From Dokdonella_A sp014338185 (lineage in GTDB: Bacteria > Pseudomonadota > Gammaproteobacteria > Xanthomonadales > Rhodanobacteraceae), in the NCBI GenBank assembly GCA_030263295.1, contig SZOS01000006.1:1-64000 (forward strand): 64,000 nt of DNA. The letters are read 5' to 3'. The notes beneath the pieces were generated by a model, which ran no database searches, was not told the origin of the DNA, and was given only the letters and a program-made list of their open reading frames with translations. A program made the translations under genes and the position numbers. How positions within the stretch are numbered: position 1 is the stretch's first letter; each line of letters starts with the position of its first letter. Below are positions 32,934 to 42,366 of the stretch, in pieces.

Positions 32934-35831
32934 TCAGAACTTCACGGTGACGCTCGTGAAGAAGTAACGGCCGGCCTGATCGTAGCCACCCGGCGAGTTT
33001 GCGTTGGCCGGATCGACGCTGCTGCCGACAAGCGGCGGGATCTTGTCGAACACGTTGTTCACGCCCACGGTCCAGTCGGCCGGACCGAAGGTGAAGGTAC
33101 CCGACAGGTCGATGTAGTTGTAGGAACCAAGCACGTTGCCGTTGCCAACGAGGATCGCATCCGTGTCCAGGTTCTGGCCGGTGAGCGCATCGACGTAGTC
33201 CATGCTGCCCATGTGGCGCCAGCGCAGGTTCACGCTGTACCAGTCACGCATGAAGCCAAGGTTGGCGATGTGGCGCCAATGCGGGCTTTGGCACGAGGAG
33301 TTGAACTTGCCCGCGCAATCGAAGCTCGTGCCCGGCACCATCGGCAGGTTGTCGATCTCGACCTTGAGTGCATACGAGCCGACGAAGTTGGCGTTGAAGC
33401 GGCCGCCCAGCATGTCCCAACCGTAGGCTGCGGTCAGGTCGATACCGGTGTGGTGCGACTTGCCGAAGTTGCCGGCGAGGTTCTCGATGTAGCCCGAGGT
33501 GGCGGGATTGCTGCCCAGCCAGAGGTCGCCGGTACCCGGACGACGGTGCACGAGGTTGCAGATGTCCGCCACGCCCAGGGTGCCGCACAGGTTGAGGATG
33601 GTGTTGGCGCCAATCGCCGCGACACGGTCCGTCATGCGGATGTCGTAGTAGTCCACGCTCAGGTCCAGGCCGGTGATCGGCGTGAATGCCGCACCCAGGG
33701 TCCAGGTCTTGGCCTGCTCCGGCTTGAGGTTCGGGTTGCCGCCACTGAACTGGTTGTACTGGCCGGCCGGACTCTCGGGGATCGTGCCGTACTGCGCCGG
33801 CGTCACACCCATGCGGGCGCACTGTTCGGCGGTGAACTGCGGGCTGGAACCGGCACACGGATCATCACCCTCGAACAGCGAGATCGACTGGGCCAGGAAC
33901 AGTTCGCCCACGCTCGGCGCGCGGATCGCGCGGTTGAAGCCGCCGCGCACGCGTACGCCACCGATGTCGGCATTGGCACCGATCTTGTAGCTGTTGGCAC
34001 GGCCGCTGGTGTCGTAGTCGGACGCACGGAAGCCCAGATCGAGCGCCGCGCTGCGGAACAGGCCGTCACCCTCGAGCAGCGGCACCGCGCTCTCGAGGAA
34101 CAGTTCCTTGACGCTGATATCGCCGCTGATCGGGGTCGTGGGGCCGCCCGAGCCGGTGAAGTTGCCGGTGGCCGAGTTGCTGTCGGGTTCGCGGCTGTAC
34201 TTGCTGCGACGCCATTCCAGACCAGCGACCAGCTTGATCGGGTCGTTGTTGGCGCTGGCGAAGCCCCAGCCGATGTCGCCGCTCACGTAGCCGTTGAGCA
34301 CGGCCAACGAGGTGCCGACCTTGATGATGCCGGTGCCGGCGACCGCCGCGATCGCCTCGGGCGTGACCGCATTGGGCTGCCAGATGTTGTACGGCACGCA
34401 GCCGGAGAACGATCCATCCGGACAGCCGAGCAGCGCCTGCGCGACGCGATCGGACAGGAAGTCACCCTTGGAGATGTTGGTGTTCTCGGTGCGCGAGAAC
34501 AGGTAGGAGGTGTTGTAGCTCCAGCGGTCGGTGATGTCGCCCTCGGCGCCGGCCACCACGCGGAACGAGTTGGTGTCGTCGTAGAAGATGCGCGGGCCGC
34601 CTTCGACGTTGCGCTTGCCCGCGAGGATGTACAGCTCCTCGGCGTCGGACAGGCCCAGGTCCGAACACATCGTGTTGATGACCGGGTTGTCGCAGGCGAT
34701 GAACAGATCCTGCGCGAAGAACGTGCCCGACTCGGCGATCTGCATCACGCTCTTCTTGTTGATCGCCATCATGTCCGCGTAGGGGCGGAAATGCTCGTTG
34801 ACTTCGTAGCGCAGCGAACCGCCGAAGTTGTAGCGGGTGTCCGGACGCTGGTAGTAGTTGATCGGCGCGTAGTTGTAGAGCATGCCGATGCCAGGTTCCC
34901 AATGGCCGGTGGCCGGGTCATAGTGCGCGGCGAAGCCGGAGCCTGCGAGTGTGTCGGCGGCGTCGAAGATGTAGAAGTTCGGTACGGGCGCGGTGCCCGA
35001 GCCGCCACAGGACGTGCCGGCCGCATTGAATGCGCACGAGGAGTAGTCACGCTCGCCCTGCATGAGCGGATCGTTCTCGCGCCAGCTCAACCAGCCCATC
35101 GCATGGCCCTTGCCGTCGGCGAACTGGCCGCCGATCGCGATGTCGATGTTGCGCGACTCGCCATCGAAGCCCGAGTTGCCGGTGGGGTAGGTGAAGCCAC
35201 GGGCATCCATGAGGCCGTGCATCCACTTGGTGTTGTTGTCGTGCTGGTAGGCCGAGGTGCCGGCCGAGAGGCTGACGCCCTCGAACTCGGTGTCGAGCAC
35301 GAAGTTGACCACGCCCGCGATGGCGTCCGAGCCGTACACGGCCGAGGCGCCGCCCGTGAGCAGGTCGACGCGCTTGATCACCGCAGCAGGCACGATCGAG
35401 ATGTCGGCCGACTCGACCGTGCCGGGCGGCAGGCGATGGCCGTTGACCAGCGTGAGCGTGCGGTCCGGACCCATGCCGCGCAGGTCGATGGTCGGATAGC
35501 CGGTCGCGCCGTTGTTCATGAAGTTGTCGAAGTACGGCGACATCTGCGGAAACTGGTTGACCAGGTCGTCCGCGCGGGTGGCGCCGGTGAGCTTGAAGGC
35601 CTCGGCCTCGATCTCGGCGACCGGGCTGGACGCCGTCATGCTCTGGCTCTTGATGCGGGTGCCGGTGACCGTGATGCCTTCCAGGGTCTGTGCCTCGCTC
35701 TGGGCCGCGTCATTGGACCGGGTGCTCTCCTGGTCCGGGGTTTCCTGCGCGTGGGCGGCAACAGCGATCGTGCCGGCGCCGAGGAGCGCCAGCAGGAGTG
35801 CTTCGCGCAGCTTGCTCTTCTTCAATCTCAT
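32934..35831 (-). CDS. TonB-dependent outer membrane receptor, copy 1
   Basis: Outer membrane active transporter of 965 residues. Signal peptide MRLKKSKLREALLLALLGAGTIAVAAHA, a TonB-box-like LEGITVTGTRI, a plug domain (ATRADDLVNQFPQMSP, TIDLRGMGPDRTLTLVNGHRLPP, TGGASAVYGSDAIAGVVNFVLD) and a 22-strand barrel with a FVIKNPNLKPEQ-like GNPNLKPEQAKTWTLG and a terminal aromatic residue (TSVTVKF). An N-terminal signalling (STN) domain is absent. Long readings upstream to 36362 were rejected: the ATG at 35831 has GGAG before it and starts the signal peptide. Cargo is not predictable; the downstream M61 peptidase hints at peptides. Confidence 0.95.
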   Translation of the reverse strand: MRLKKSKLREALLLALLGAGTIAVAAHAQETPDQESTRSNDAAQSEAQTLEGITVTGTRIKSQSMTASSPVAEIEAEAFKLTGATRADDLVNQFPQMSPYFDNFMNNGATGYPTIDLRGMGPDRTLTLVNGHRLPPGTVESADISIVPAAVIKRVDLLTGGASAVYGSDAIAGVVNFVLDTEFEGVSLSAGTSAYQHDNNTKWMHGLMDARGFTYPTGNSGFDGESRNIDIAIGGQFADGKGHAMGWLSWRENDPLMQGERDYSSCAFNAAGTSCGGSGTAPVPNFYIFDAADTLAGSGFAAHYDPATGHWEPGIGMLYNYAPINYYQRPDTRYNFGGSLRYEVNEHFRPYADMMAINKKSVMQIAESGTFFAQDLFIACDNPVINTMCSDLGLSDAEELYILAGKRNVEGGPRIFYDDTNSFRVVAGAEGDITDRWSYNTSYLFSRTENTNISKGDFLSDRVAQALLGCPDGSFSGCVPYNIWQPNAVTPEAIAAVAGTGIIKVGTSLAVLNGYVSGDIGWGFASANNDPIKLVAGLEWRRSKYSREPDSNSATGNFTGSGGPTTPISGDISVKELFLESAVPLLEGDGLFRSAALDLGFRASDYDTSGRANSYKIGANADIGGVRVRGGFNRAIRAPSVGELFLAQSISLFEGDDPCAGSSPQFTAEQCARMGVTPAQYGTIPESPAGQYNQFSGGNPNLKPEQAKTWTLGAAFTPITGLDLSVDYYDIRMTDRVAAIGANTILNLCGTLGVADICNLVHRRPGTGDLWLGSNPATSGYIENLAGNFGKSHHTGIDLTAAYGWDMLGGRFNANFVGSYALKVEIDNLPMVPGTSFDCAGKFNSSCQSPHWRHIANLGFMRDWYSVNLRWRHMGSMDYVDALTGQNLDTDAILVGNGNVLGSYNYIDLSGTFTFGPADWTVGVNNVFDKIPPLVGSSVDPANANSPGGYDQAGRYFFTSVTVKF

Positions 35832-36159
35832 GACAACTCCGAAGGTGGTGAGAAAAGGGTTGGAATGGGCGTGTTCCACACCACGGCATCCAGTCACCCA
35901 CACGATGCCGGGTCGCGATGTTGGAGGCGCGCGCCAAGACCGTCCCCGCTCCGGGCGCCCAGAACAAAAAACCAACATTCGGTAAACGCGAATATAACAG
36001 CTCTCTTTACGATTCGTCGACAATTGGTGACATGGCGCATAACGCATTGACATGGAAGTGTTTTTGGTGAGATCCAGGCTTCCCGGCGAACCGGATTTCG
36101 GGCCATCGCGACCCGCGTGGAATGGAGCGGGAACCGCACCGGGGCGGCGTGGGCGGGGC
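35832..36159 (-). promoter_or_regulatory. 328-bp upstream region of the receptor gene
   Basis: Gene-free stretch between the receptor start and the dnaE2 stop. It is AT-richer than its surroundings at 35960-36060. On the minus strand a TATATT hexamer (plus 35991-35996) would serve as -10 and gives a leader of about 150 nt, with GACGAA at a 16-bp spacing as a weak -35 element. No operator, riboswitch or terminator was recognised. Confidence 0.35.
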
Positions 36160-39100
36160 TCAATGGAAGTCGCGCGAGGCATGCGCGAGGCGTGGCAGCA
36201 GCGCGCCATAGTCGTGCAGGCGTCGTGCAATGAGATGGCGCACGCCTTCCTCGCCGACCTGCAGCAGGCCATCGACGGCCATGATCGTGGCCTCGACCAG
36301 CACGCGCGACTGGCGCAGCGCCAGTGCCTGCCATACCACCACGTTGATGAGGCCGGTTTCATCCTCGAGCGTGACGAAAGTCACGCCGTTGGCGGTGGCA
36401 GGACGTTGCCGCATCGTGACCAGGCCCGCGCAGCGCAGTGGCCGATCGGGCTGCAGCCAATGCATGACCTGGCTCGCCGTCACCACGCGCCGCCGCTGCA
36501 ACTCCCGCCGCAGCAGGCTCAGCGGGTGCGCCTTGAGCGACAGGCCTTGCGTGGCGTAGTCGCCGAGCACTTCCTCGTGCAGCGCGGGTGCTGGCAGGAC
36601 GACGGCATCCTGCCGCGCGGCTGCGGCCGCCAGCAGCGGTGTCGCCGCCTCGATTCCGGCGCTGTCCCAGCGTGCGCGATGCCGATGGCCGCTGAGCGTG
36701 CGCAGTGCATCGGCATCGGCCAGCCAGGCGCGCTCGCGTGCATCCAGCCGCGCGCGGCTGACGAGGTCGGCCACGTCACGGAACACCCGGTGCCGGCGCG
36801 CGGCCACGATGCGCGTGGCCAGTTCGGCGCCGACGCCACGGATCTGGCACAGGCCCAGCCGCAGCGCCAGTGGCGGTGTATCCGTCCCGGCCGGGGCGGG
36901 CAGGCGTTGCAGCGTGGCTTCGGCGTCACTGTGCAGCACGTCGACCGGCAACACCGTCACGCCGTGGCGGCGGGCATCCTGTATGAGTTGGGCCGGCTGG
37001 TAGAAACCCATGGGCTGGGCATTGAGCAGCGCGCAGGTGAAGGCGGCCGGATGGAAGCACTTGAGCCAGGCCGAGGCCCAGGCGAGGTTGGCGAAGCTGG
37101 CCGAGTGCGATTCGGGAAAGCCGTACTGGCCAAAGCCCTTGATCTGCGCGAACAGGCGCTCGCAATAGGCGGCGTCGTAGCCGCGCGCGAGCATGCCGGC
37201 GCGGATGCGATCATGGAATGGCTCCAGGTTGCCGTCGCGCTTCCATGCCGCCATCGCCCGGCGCAACTGGTCGGCCTCGCCCAGCGTGAAGCCGGCGACC
37301 ACCTGGATCAGCTTCATCACCTGTTCCTGGAACAGCGGCACGCCCAGGGTGCGGGCCAGCACCTCGCGCACCGCCGAAGCGCCTTGGCCTGCGGCGCGCT
37401 CCTGTGCCGAGAGCGGGTAGTCCACCGCCTCCTTGCCCTGGCGCCGGCGCAGGTAGGGATGGACCATGTCGCCCTGGATCGGTCCCGGCCGCACGATCGC
37501 GATCTGCACCACGAGATCGTGGAAGTTGCGCGGCCGCAGGCGCGGCAGCATCGACATCTGCGCGCGCGATTCGATCTGGAACACACCCACGGTATCGGCC
37601 TTGCAGATCATGTCGAAGACCGCGGCGCTGGCAGGTGCGTCGGGCGCGGGGATGTCGTGCAGGCTTGGCCGCGGGCCCAGGCGCGGCTGGCGCCACAGGC
37701 CATGGGCGTGCAACAGGTCCAGACACTTGCGCAGGGCGGTGAGCATGCCCAGGGCCAGCACGTCGACCTTGAGCAGGCGCATTTCCTCCAGGTCGTCCTT
37801 GTCCCACTGGATGATCGTGCGCCCGGGCATCGCCGCGTTCTCGACCGGCACCAGCTCGTGCAGCGGCGCCTGCGAGATCACGAACCCGCCCACATGCTGC
37901 GACAGGTGGCGCGGGAAGCCGCGCAGTTCGGCGGCCAACGCGAACAGGCGTTGCAGCACGCGACTGGCCGGATCGAAGCCGTGCTCGCGCATTGCCGACT
38001 CGAACGCGATGCCGCTGCGCATGCGCGCATGGGCGCGGGCCAGCCCGGCCAGTTCGTCATCGCCGATGCCGAGCGCACGGGCGACGTCGCGCAGCGCACT
38101 CTTGCTGCGGTAGCGGATCACGCTGGCGGCCAGCGCGGCGCGTTCGCGGCCGTACCTGGCGTACACGTACTGGATCACTTCCTCGCGCCGCTCGTGCTCG
38201 AAATCGACATCGATATCGGGTGGTTCGTCGCGATCCCGGGACAGGAAGCGCTCGAACAGCAGGTTGCCGTTTTCGGGCGTGACCGCGGTGATGCCCAGGC
38301 AGTAGCACACGGCCGAGTTGGCCGATGAGCCGCGGCCCTGGCACAGGATCGGCGGCGTGCGCGAGCGGGCCCAGCGCACGATGTCCTCGACGGTGAGAAA
38401 GAAATGTTCGTAGCGCAGTTCCTCGATGAGGGCGAGTTCGCGCTCCAGTTGCGTGCGCACCGCAGGCGGCACGCCGGCCGGCCACAGCAGCGCGGCGCCG
38501 CGCCAGGTCAGTGCGCGCAGGTGTGCGATCGCGCTGAGGCCGGGTGGCACCAGTTCGAGCGGATAGCGGTAGTCGAGGCTGCCCAGATCGAACCGGCACA
38601 GCGCGGCGATGCGCAGCGTTTCGGCCAGCAGCGGAGCCGGATACAGCATCGCCAGGTCGTCGCGTCGGCGCAGGTGGCGTTCGCCGTTGGCCTGCAGCGC
38701 ATGACCGGCCTCGGCCAGCGTGGTGCGGGCGCGGATCGCGCTCATCACGTCATGCAGGGCGCGCCGTCGCCGCACGTGCATGTGCACATCGCCGCTGGCG
38801 ACGAGTGGCAGGTCATGGCGCGTCCCCAATGCCTGCAGCGCGGCCAGTCGCGCCGCATCATCGCCGTTGCGGTGCAGTTCCACCGCAAGCCAGCCGCGCG
38901 TGCCGAACTGCTGGCGGAACCAGCGGGCTTGCGCATCGAGCCGGGTGCTGGCGAGGGCCGGAACCCACAGCGCGAGCACGCCGCCGCCCAGCGTGGCCAC
39001 ATCGGCGCGGGTGAGCCGGTAGCTTCCCTTGTCGCTGCAGCGGCGGCCCGTGGTGATGAGCCGGCACATGTCGGAATAGCCAGCCTGGTCGCGTGCGAGC

Positions 39101-39375
39101 AGCACCAGCTTGAGGCCATCGTCGAGCGTGATTTCACAGCCGACGATGAGGCGGCTGCGGCGCCCGCGGGCGGCGACCCGGGCCCGCACGATGCCGGCCA
39201 GCGAGCACTCGTCGGTGATCGCCAGTGCCGTGTACCCGAGTGCATCGGCGCGTGCGAACAGTTCCTCGGCGCTGGAGGCGCCGCGCTGGAACGAGAAGTT
39301 TGAAAGGCAATGCAGTTCGGCGTAGGCAACCCCATCCGTTGCCGTCGCAGGTTGTGGCGGTGGCGCAGGCTTCAT
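36160..39375 (-). CDS. dnaE2: Error-prone DNA polymerase DnaE2
   Basis: C-family DNA polymerase of 1071 residues for SOS-induced lesion bypass. It has an N-terminal PHP domain (YAELHCLSNFSFQRGASSAEEL), catalytic PDIDVDFEHERREEVIQYVYARYGRERAA with the conserved Asp pair, finger motif GRGSSANSAVCYCLGIT, and C-terminal helix-hairpin-helix and OB-fold parts (LQPDRPLRCAGLVTMRQRP). The absent epsilon/tau C-terminal tail of DnaE1 marks it as DnaE2. ATG 39375 overlaps the imuB stop by four bases. It is the last gene of the SOS operon with imuA, imuB and a LexA gene. Confidence 0.97.
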   Translation of the reverse strand: MKPAPPPQPATATDGVAYAELHCLSNFSFQRGASSAEELFARADALGYTALAITDECSLAGIVRARVAARGRRSRLIVGCEITLDDGLKLVLLARDQAGYSDMCRLITTGRRCSDKGSYRLTRADVATLGGGVLALWVPALASTRLDAQARWFRQQFGTRGWLAVELHRNGDDAARLAALQALGTRHDLPLVASGDVHMHVRRRRALHDVMSAIRARTTLAEAGHALQANGERHLRRRDDLAMLYPAPLLAETLRIAALCRFDLGSLDYRYPLELVPPGLSAIAHLRALTWRGAALLWPAGVPPAVRTQLERELALIEELRYEHFFLTVEDIVRWARSRTPPILCQGRGSSANSAVCYCLGITAVTPENGNLLFERFLSRDRDEPPDIDVDFEHERREEVIQYVYARYGRERAALAASVIRYRSKSALRDVARALGIGDDELAGLARAHARMRSGIAFESAMREHGFDPASRVLQRLFALAAELRGFPRHLSQHVGGFVISQAPLHELVPVENAAMPGRTIIQWDKDDLEEMRLLKVDVLALGMLTALRKCLDLLHAHGLWRQPRLGPRPSLHDIPAPDAPASAAVFDMICKADTVGVFQIESRAQMSMLPRLRPRNFHDLVVQIAIVRPGPIQGDMVHPYLRRRQGKEAVDYPLSAQERAAGQGASAVREVLARTLGVPLFQEQVMKLIQVVAGFTLGEADQLRRAMAAWKRDGNLEPFHDRIRAGMLARGYDAAYCERLFAQIKGFGQYGFPESHSASFANLAWASAWLKCFHPAAFTCALLNAQPMGFYQPAQLIQDARRHGVTVLPVDVLHSDAEATLQRLPAPAGTDTPPLALRLGLCQIRGVGAELATRIVAARRHRVFRDVADLVSRARLDARERAWLADADALRTLSGHRHRARWDSAGIEAATPLLAAAAARQDAVVLPAPALHEEVLGDYATQGLSLKAHPLSLLRRELQRRRVVTASQVMHWLQPDRPLRCAGLVTMRQRPATANGVTFVTLEDETGLINVVVWQALALRQSRVLVEATIMAVDGLLQVGEEGVRHLIARRLHDYGALLPRLAHASRDFH

Positions 39376-40802
39376 GCGAACCAACCATGCAGGGTCCAGT
39401 GGGTGTGGCTGCCGGCCTCGACGAAGGCCCAGGCGCGCTGTCCGCTGCGCAGTTCCACCACGTAGTAGTCGCGCCGCTGGTCGTGGCCGTCCCACCAACC
39501 GCTCTCGATGCGCTCGGGGCCGGTGAGGATGCGCGGTGGCGCGTGGTGCAGCGCCAGCGGGCGCTGCAACAGCCAGAACGGACGCATCGGGGCCGGGTGG
39601 GACTCGCCGCGCGCGGCTGGCGCGGCCGTATCGGGCGGGGTGTGCCGCCAGGCGCGCGCGGGGCGATGGTCGGCGACACAGGCCAGACCATGCAGTGCGT
39701 CCTCGCCAAGGCGGGCGCGCAGGCGCTCGGCCAGTGCCTGCCAGTCGAGCCGGCCCTGCTCGCGCGCATCGAACAGTTCGCGGTGGGGCGGCACCAGTGG
39801 CGGCAGTTCATCGACCTGCAGCGTGAGCGACCATGCCGGCGCCGGCAGTGCGCTGCGTTCGAGCCGCACGCGCGCAAGTTCGAGCAGACGCGCCGCATCG
39901 CGCTGTGGCGCGAGCAGGCCGACCGGAATGCGGGTGCTGGCGCCGCGCTCGTGGCCGAGCACGAGCGTGAAGCGCTGCACGCCGCCATCGCGTGCGATCA
40001 GGAACAGTTCCAGTTCGCGCAGCAGGCGCTGCAACGGAAACGCGAGCATCGTGGTCGCATGCACGGCCGCCTCGAACTCGAGCCGGCGGACGAAGCGCGC
40101 GGGCGGCTGCCAGCGTGGCCAGGCTTCGGCAATCCGGCCGCGCAGGCGATCCAGGTGCGCCAGTGCCGGCGCGCCGATGCGACGCGCCAGTTCCGCACGC
40201 GGCAGCCGGAACAGCTGGCCGAGCGTGCGCAGGCCCATGCCATGCAATGCGGCGACCGTGCCGGGCTCGAGCCCGCCCTGCGCGAGCGGCAATTGCGCGA
40301 GCGCGCCCTGCAGTACCGCGAGCGTGGTGAGCGCGATGCCATCATCGGCATCGGCCAGCACCTGGGCCGCGCTGGCCGTGGGCGCGGCCGCGATGCGGCA
40401 GGCGAAACCACTGCGCGCGACCTCCTCGCGCAGGCGCCGCTGCAATGCGGGCCAGCCACAGAACAGGTTCAGGCTGGCGCCGACCTCGAGCAGGATCGCG
40501 GTGGGTTCACGCAGATGGATGAGCGAGCTGTAGCGCGAGGCCAGCGTGGCGAAGGCCTGCAGGGCCTGCTGTTCGGCCGCCACGTCGCGTGCCAGCAGTT
40601 GCAGTTGCGGACACAGCGCATGCGCGGTGGCCGGATTCTGCCCCGCATGCACGCCGGCGCTGCGCGCGGCGCTGTTGGCAAACACGATGCGGCGCTGCTG
40701 CGCCGGACCATCGCTGACCGCCAGCGCAGCCGATGCTGTGGCCGACACGGCACGCAGTGCATCGAACGCAAGCTGCGGGAAGCGCAGGCAGGCCCAGAGC
40801 AT
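39372..40802 (-). CDS. imuB: ImuB, Y-family-like mutagenesis protein
   Basis: Y-family DNA polymerase homologue of 476 residues that lacks polymerase activity and links DnaE2 to the sliding clamp in Caulobacter and Mycobacterium. The first domain begins MLWACLRFPQLAFDAL, where active Y-family enzymes have an acidic catalytic pair; these residues are absent here. Further recognisable parts are the ImuB-like RLEFEAAVHATTMLAFPLQRLLRELELFL and the C-terminal RPLALHHAPPRILTGPERIESGWWDGHDQRRDYYVVEL. The last pattern is the conserved ImuB tail. A 15-bp gap separates it from imuA, and it overlaps dnaE2. Confidence 0.96.
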   Translation of the reverse strand: MLWACLRFPQLAFDALRAVSATASAALAVSDGPAQQRRIVFANSAARSAGVHAGQNPATAHALCPQLQLLARDVAAEQQALQAFATLASRYSSLIHLREPTAILLEVGASLNLFCGWPALQRRLREEVARSGFACRIAAAPTASAAQVLADADDGIALTTLAVLQGALAQLPLAQGGLEPGTVAALHGMGLRTLGQLFRLPRAELARRIGAPALAHLDRLRGRIAEAWPRWQPPARFVRRLEFEAAVHATTMLAFPLQRLLRELELFLIARDGGVQRFTLVLGHERGASTRIPVGLLAPQRDAARLLELARVRLERSALPAPAWSLTLQVDELPPLVPPHRELFDAREQGRLDWQALAERLRARLGEDALHGLACVADHRPARAWRHTPPDTAAPAARGESHPAPMRPFWLLQRPLALHHAPPRILTGPERIESGWWDGHDQRRDYYVVELRSGQRAWAFVEAGSHTHWTLHGWFA

Positions 40803-40817
40803 GACCGCGGTGCCGTG

Positions 40818-41552
40818 TCATGCGCGCAGGCGCAGTTGCGTGGTGCCGCCCACGCGGCCGCGGCATTTGATGAGTTCGAAGCGCGTGCCATCCGCCGCGG
40901 ATGTGATGCGCAGGCGCAGTGCACTGGGACTGGCCTGGCTGGCGGCAGCCAGTGGCCGGAACACGAAACCGGGCGTGCCGCTGCTTTCCGCCGCCAGTTG
41001 CAGGCGGCGCAGTTCGCGGTAGTCGCCGTGCGCCAGCCAGTGGAGCACGGCGCCGCAGCACCCCGAGCGCAGGCATTGCTCGGCAGTCCAGTGGGTGTCG
41101 GCGTGGGCGGCATCGATCTGCACCACATGTTGCAGGTCGACGCCGGCCGCGGCGAGTGCCGGTGCATAAGGAATGTAGGGCGGCGCCACCAGCACGACCC
41201 GTCGCCGCGCCCGGGTGAGCGCAGCCAGTGTCGGCAGCAGCAGGGAGCATTCACCCAGGCCATCATGTTCGCTGAGCAGTTCGCACAGCGCGCCGCGCGG
41301 CCAGCCGCCGCCGGGCAGCAGTGCATCGAGCGCGGCATGGCCGCTGGGCAGTACATCGACCGCCGCCACGGCAGGAGACTTGCGCCGCCAGACGCCTGGA
41401 TGGCGCAGCACGGTTTCGAGCGCAGCGCTGTCGCGTGATGGCGCTGCCACCACGGATGCGGCCGGCGGAGCCGGCATCGCCGCCGCAGGCGCGGGCCACG
41501 CCGTCGAGGTGGGTTCGGGTGCGAACAGGTCGGCCGCGGGAGTGAACATCAT
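40818..41552 (-). CDS. imuA: ImuA, RecA-like mutagenesis protein
   Basis: SulA/RecA-like protein of 244 residues encoded in the SOS mutagenesis cassette. After a Pro/Ala-rich N-terminal tail of about 45 residues the protein shows a RecA-like core (LPSGHAALDALLPGGGWPRGALCELLSEHDGLGECSLLLPTLAALT, VVLVAPPYIPYAPALAAAGVDL) and a C-terminal SALRLRITSAADGTRFELIKCRGRVGG, typical of the family. It overlaps the LexA gene by ATGA at 41549-41552. ImuA partners with ImuB and DnaE2 in translesion mutagenesis. Confidence 0.93.
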   Translation of the reverse strand: MMFTPAADLFAPEPTSTAWPAPAAAMPAPPAASVVAAPSRDSAALETVLRHPGVWRRKSPAVAAVDVLPSGHAALDALLPGGGWPRGALCELLSEHDGLGECSLLLPTLAALTRARRRVVLVAPPYIPYAPALAAAGVDLQHVVQIDAAHADTHWTAEQCLRSGCCGAVLHWLAHGDYRELRRLQLAAESSGTPGFVFRPLAAASQASPSALRLRITSAADGTRFELIKCRGRVGGTTQLRLRA

Positions 41553-42187
41553 GCTTGCCTCGTTGCGCCGGCAGGATCGATACGCAGCAGCCCGACATAC
41601 AGGCCTTCGATCGCGAAGCCGTGGCGTTGCTCGTCCACCTCGAGCGGAGCGAAGTCGGGATTGGCCGGCAACAGGCGGATGCGGCCGGTGCGCGTGTCCA
41701 GGCGCTTGACGGTGACTTCATCGTCGATGCGCGCGACGACGATGCGGCCATGCTCGGCAGTGGCCGTGCGATGCACCGCGATGAGGTCGCCATCGAGGAT
41801 GCCTGCATCGCGCATGCTCAGGCCGTGCACGCGCAGCAGGTAATCGGCGCGGGGGCGGAACAGGTCGGGATCGACGGCGTGCTGCGCCTGGATGTTTTCG
41901 GCAGCGAGGATGGGGCTGCCGGCGGCGACCCGCCCGACGAGGGGAAGCGAGGTCGCCGCCAGCGCCCGTGAGCGATGCGGCAGGCGCAGCCCGCGGTGGT
42001 GTGGCAGACGCTCCAGCACACCCTTGCGAACCAGCGCCGCTACATAATCCTGCGCTGAAGTATGACTTGCAAGCCCCAGATTATGCGCAATTTCCCTCAG
42101 CGTCGGAGCGTGGCCGAATTGCTCGAACCAGGCCTCGATGCAGGCCAGCACGCGCTGCTGGTTGGGAGTGAGGTCGATGTCGTTCAT
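41549..42187 (-). CDS. lexA: LexA repressor of the mutagenesis operon (LexA2 type)
   Basis: SOS repressor of 212 residues, dimeric and cytoplasmic. N-terminal winged helix (TPNQQRVLACIEAWFEQFGHAPTLREIAHNLGL). The self-cleavage bond is Ala89-Gly90 (VGRVAAGSPILA). The Ser124-Lys161 dyad is in VHGLSMRDAG and EVTVKRLD. It starts the operon lexA-imuA-imuB-dnaE2, so it is autoregulated and controls mutagenesis. As in xanthomonads a second, separate lexA probably exists elsewhere; this one is the operon-linked LexA2 type. Start ATG 42187 (MNDIDLTPNQ) lies 2 bp from a palindromic operator, so the leader is very short. Confidence 0.95.
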   Translation of the reverse strand: MNDIDLTPNQQRVLACIEAWFEQFGHAPTLREIAHNLGLASHTSAQDYVAALVRKGVLERLPHHRGLRLPHRSRALAATSLPLVGRVAAGSPILAAENIQAQHAVDPDLFRPRADYLLRVHGLSMRDAGILDGDLIAVHRTATAEHGRIVVARIDDEVTVKRLDTRTGRIRLLPANPDFAPLEVDEQRHGFAIEGLYVGLLRIDPAGATRQA

Positions 42188-42189
42188 AT

Positions 42190-42201
42190 GTACATTTGTA
42201 C
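42190..42201 (-). promoter_or_regulatory. Likely LexA operator of the SOS operon
   Basis: A perfect inverted repeat GTAC-N4-GTAC (GTACATTTGTAC) is centred 8 bp upstream of the lexA ATG. It resembles the LexA2 operator of Pseudomonas putida, given in the literature as GTAC-N4-GTGC, with one base difference. Placement over the expected ribosome site and promoter start would let LexA block its own operon. Confidence 0.75.
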
Positions 42202-42366
42202 GTGTTCCGGAGGTGGCGTGCAAGTGCCGGCCGGTGCCATCGAGCGCCGCGTGCGGACCGGGGGCAGCCTGCCGCATGGCTGTCGCAGCAGGTGAGCCGG
42301 CCGCAGTTGCCGGCGGCTCCGGTGGGCGCCCAGAATCGGATTCGTCCCGGCAGCGGAGCAGGTGCG

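Noticed and set aside
32817..36050. Open frame of 1077 codons opposite the first TonB-dependent receptor
   Set aside because: Low-complexity Val/Arg/Ala text, antisense to a clear receptor gene.
36052..38328. Open frame of 758 codons on the plus strand opposite dnaE2
   Set aside because: dnaE2 has full family motifs on the other strand; the antisense reading has no recognisable domain.
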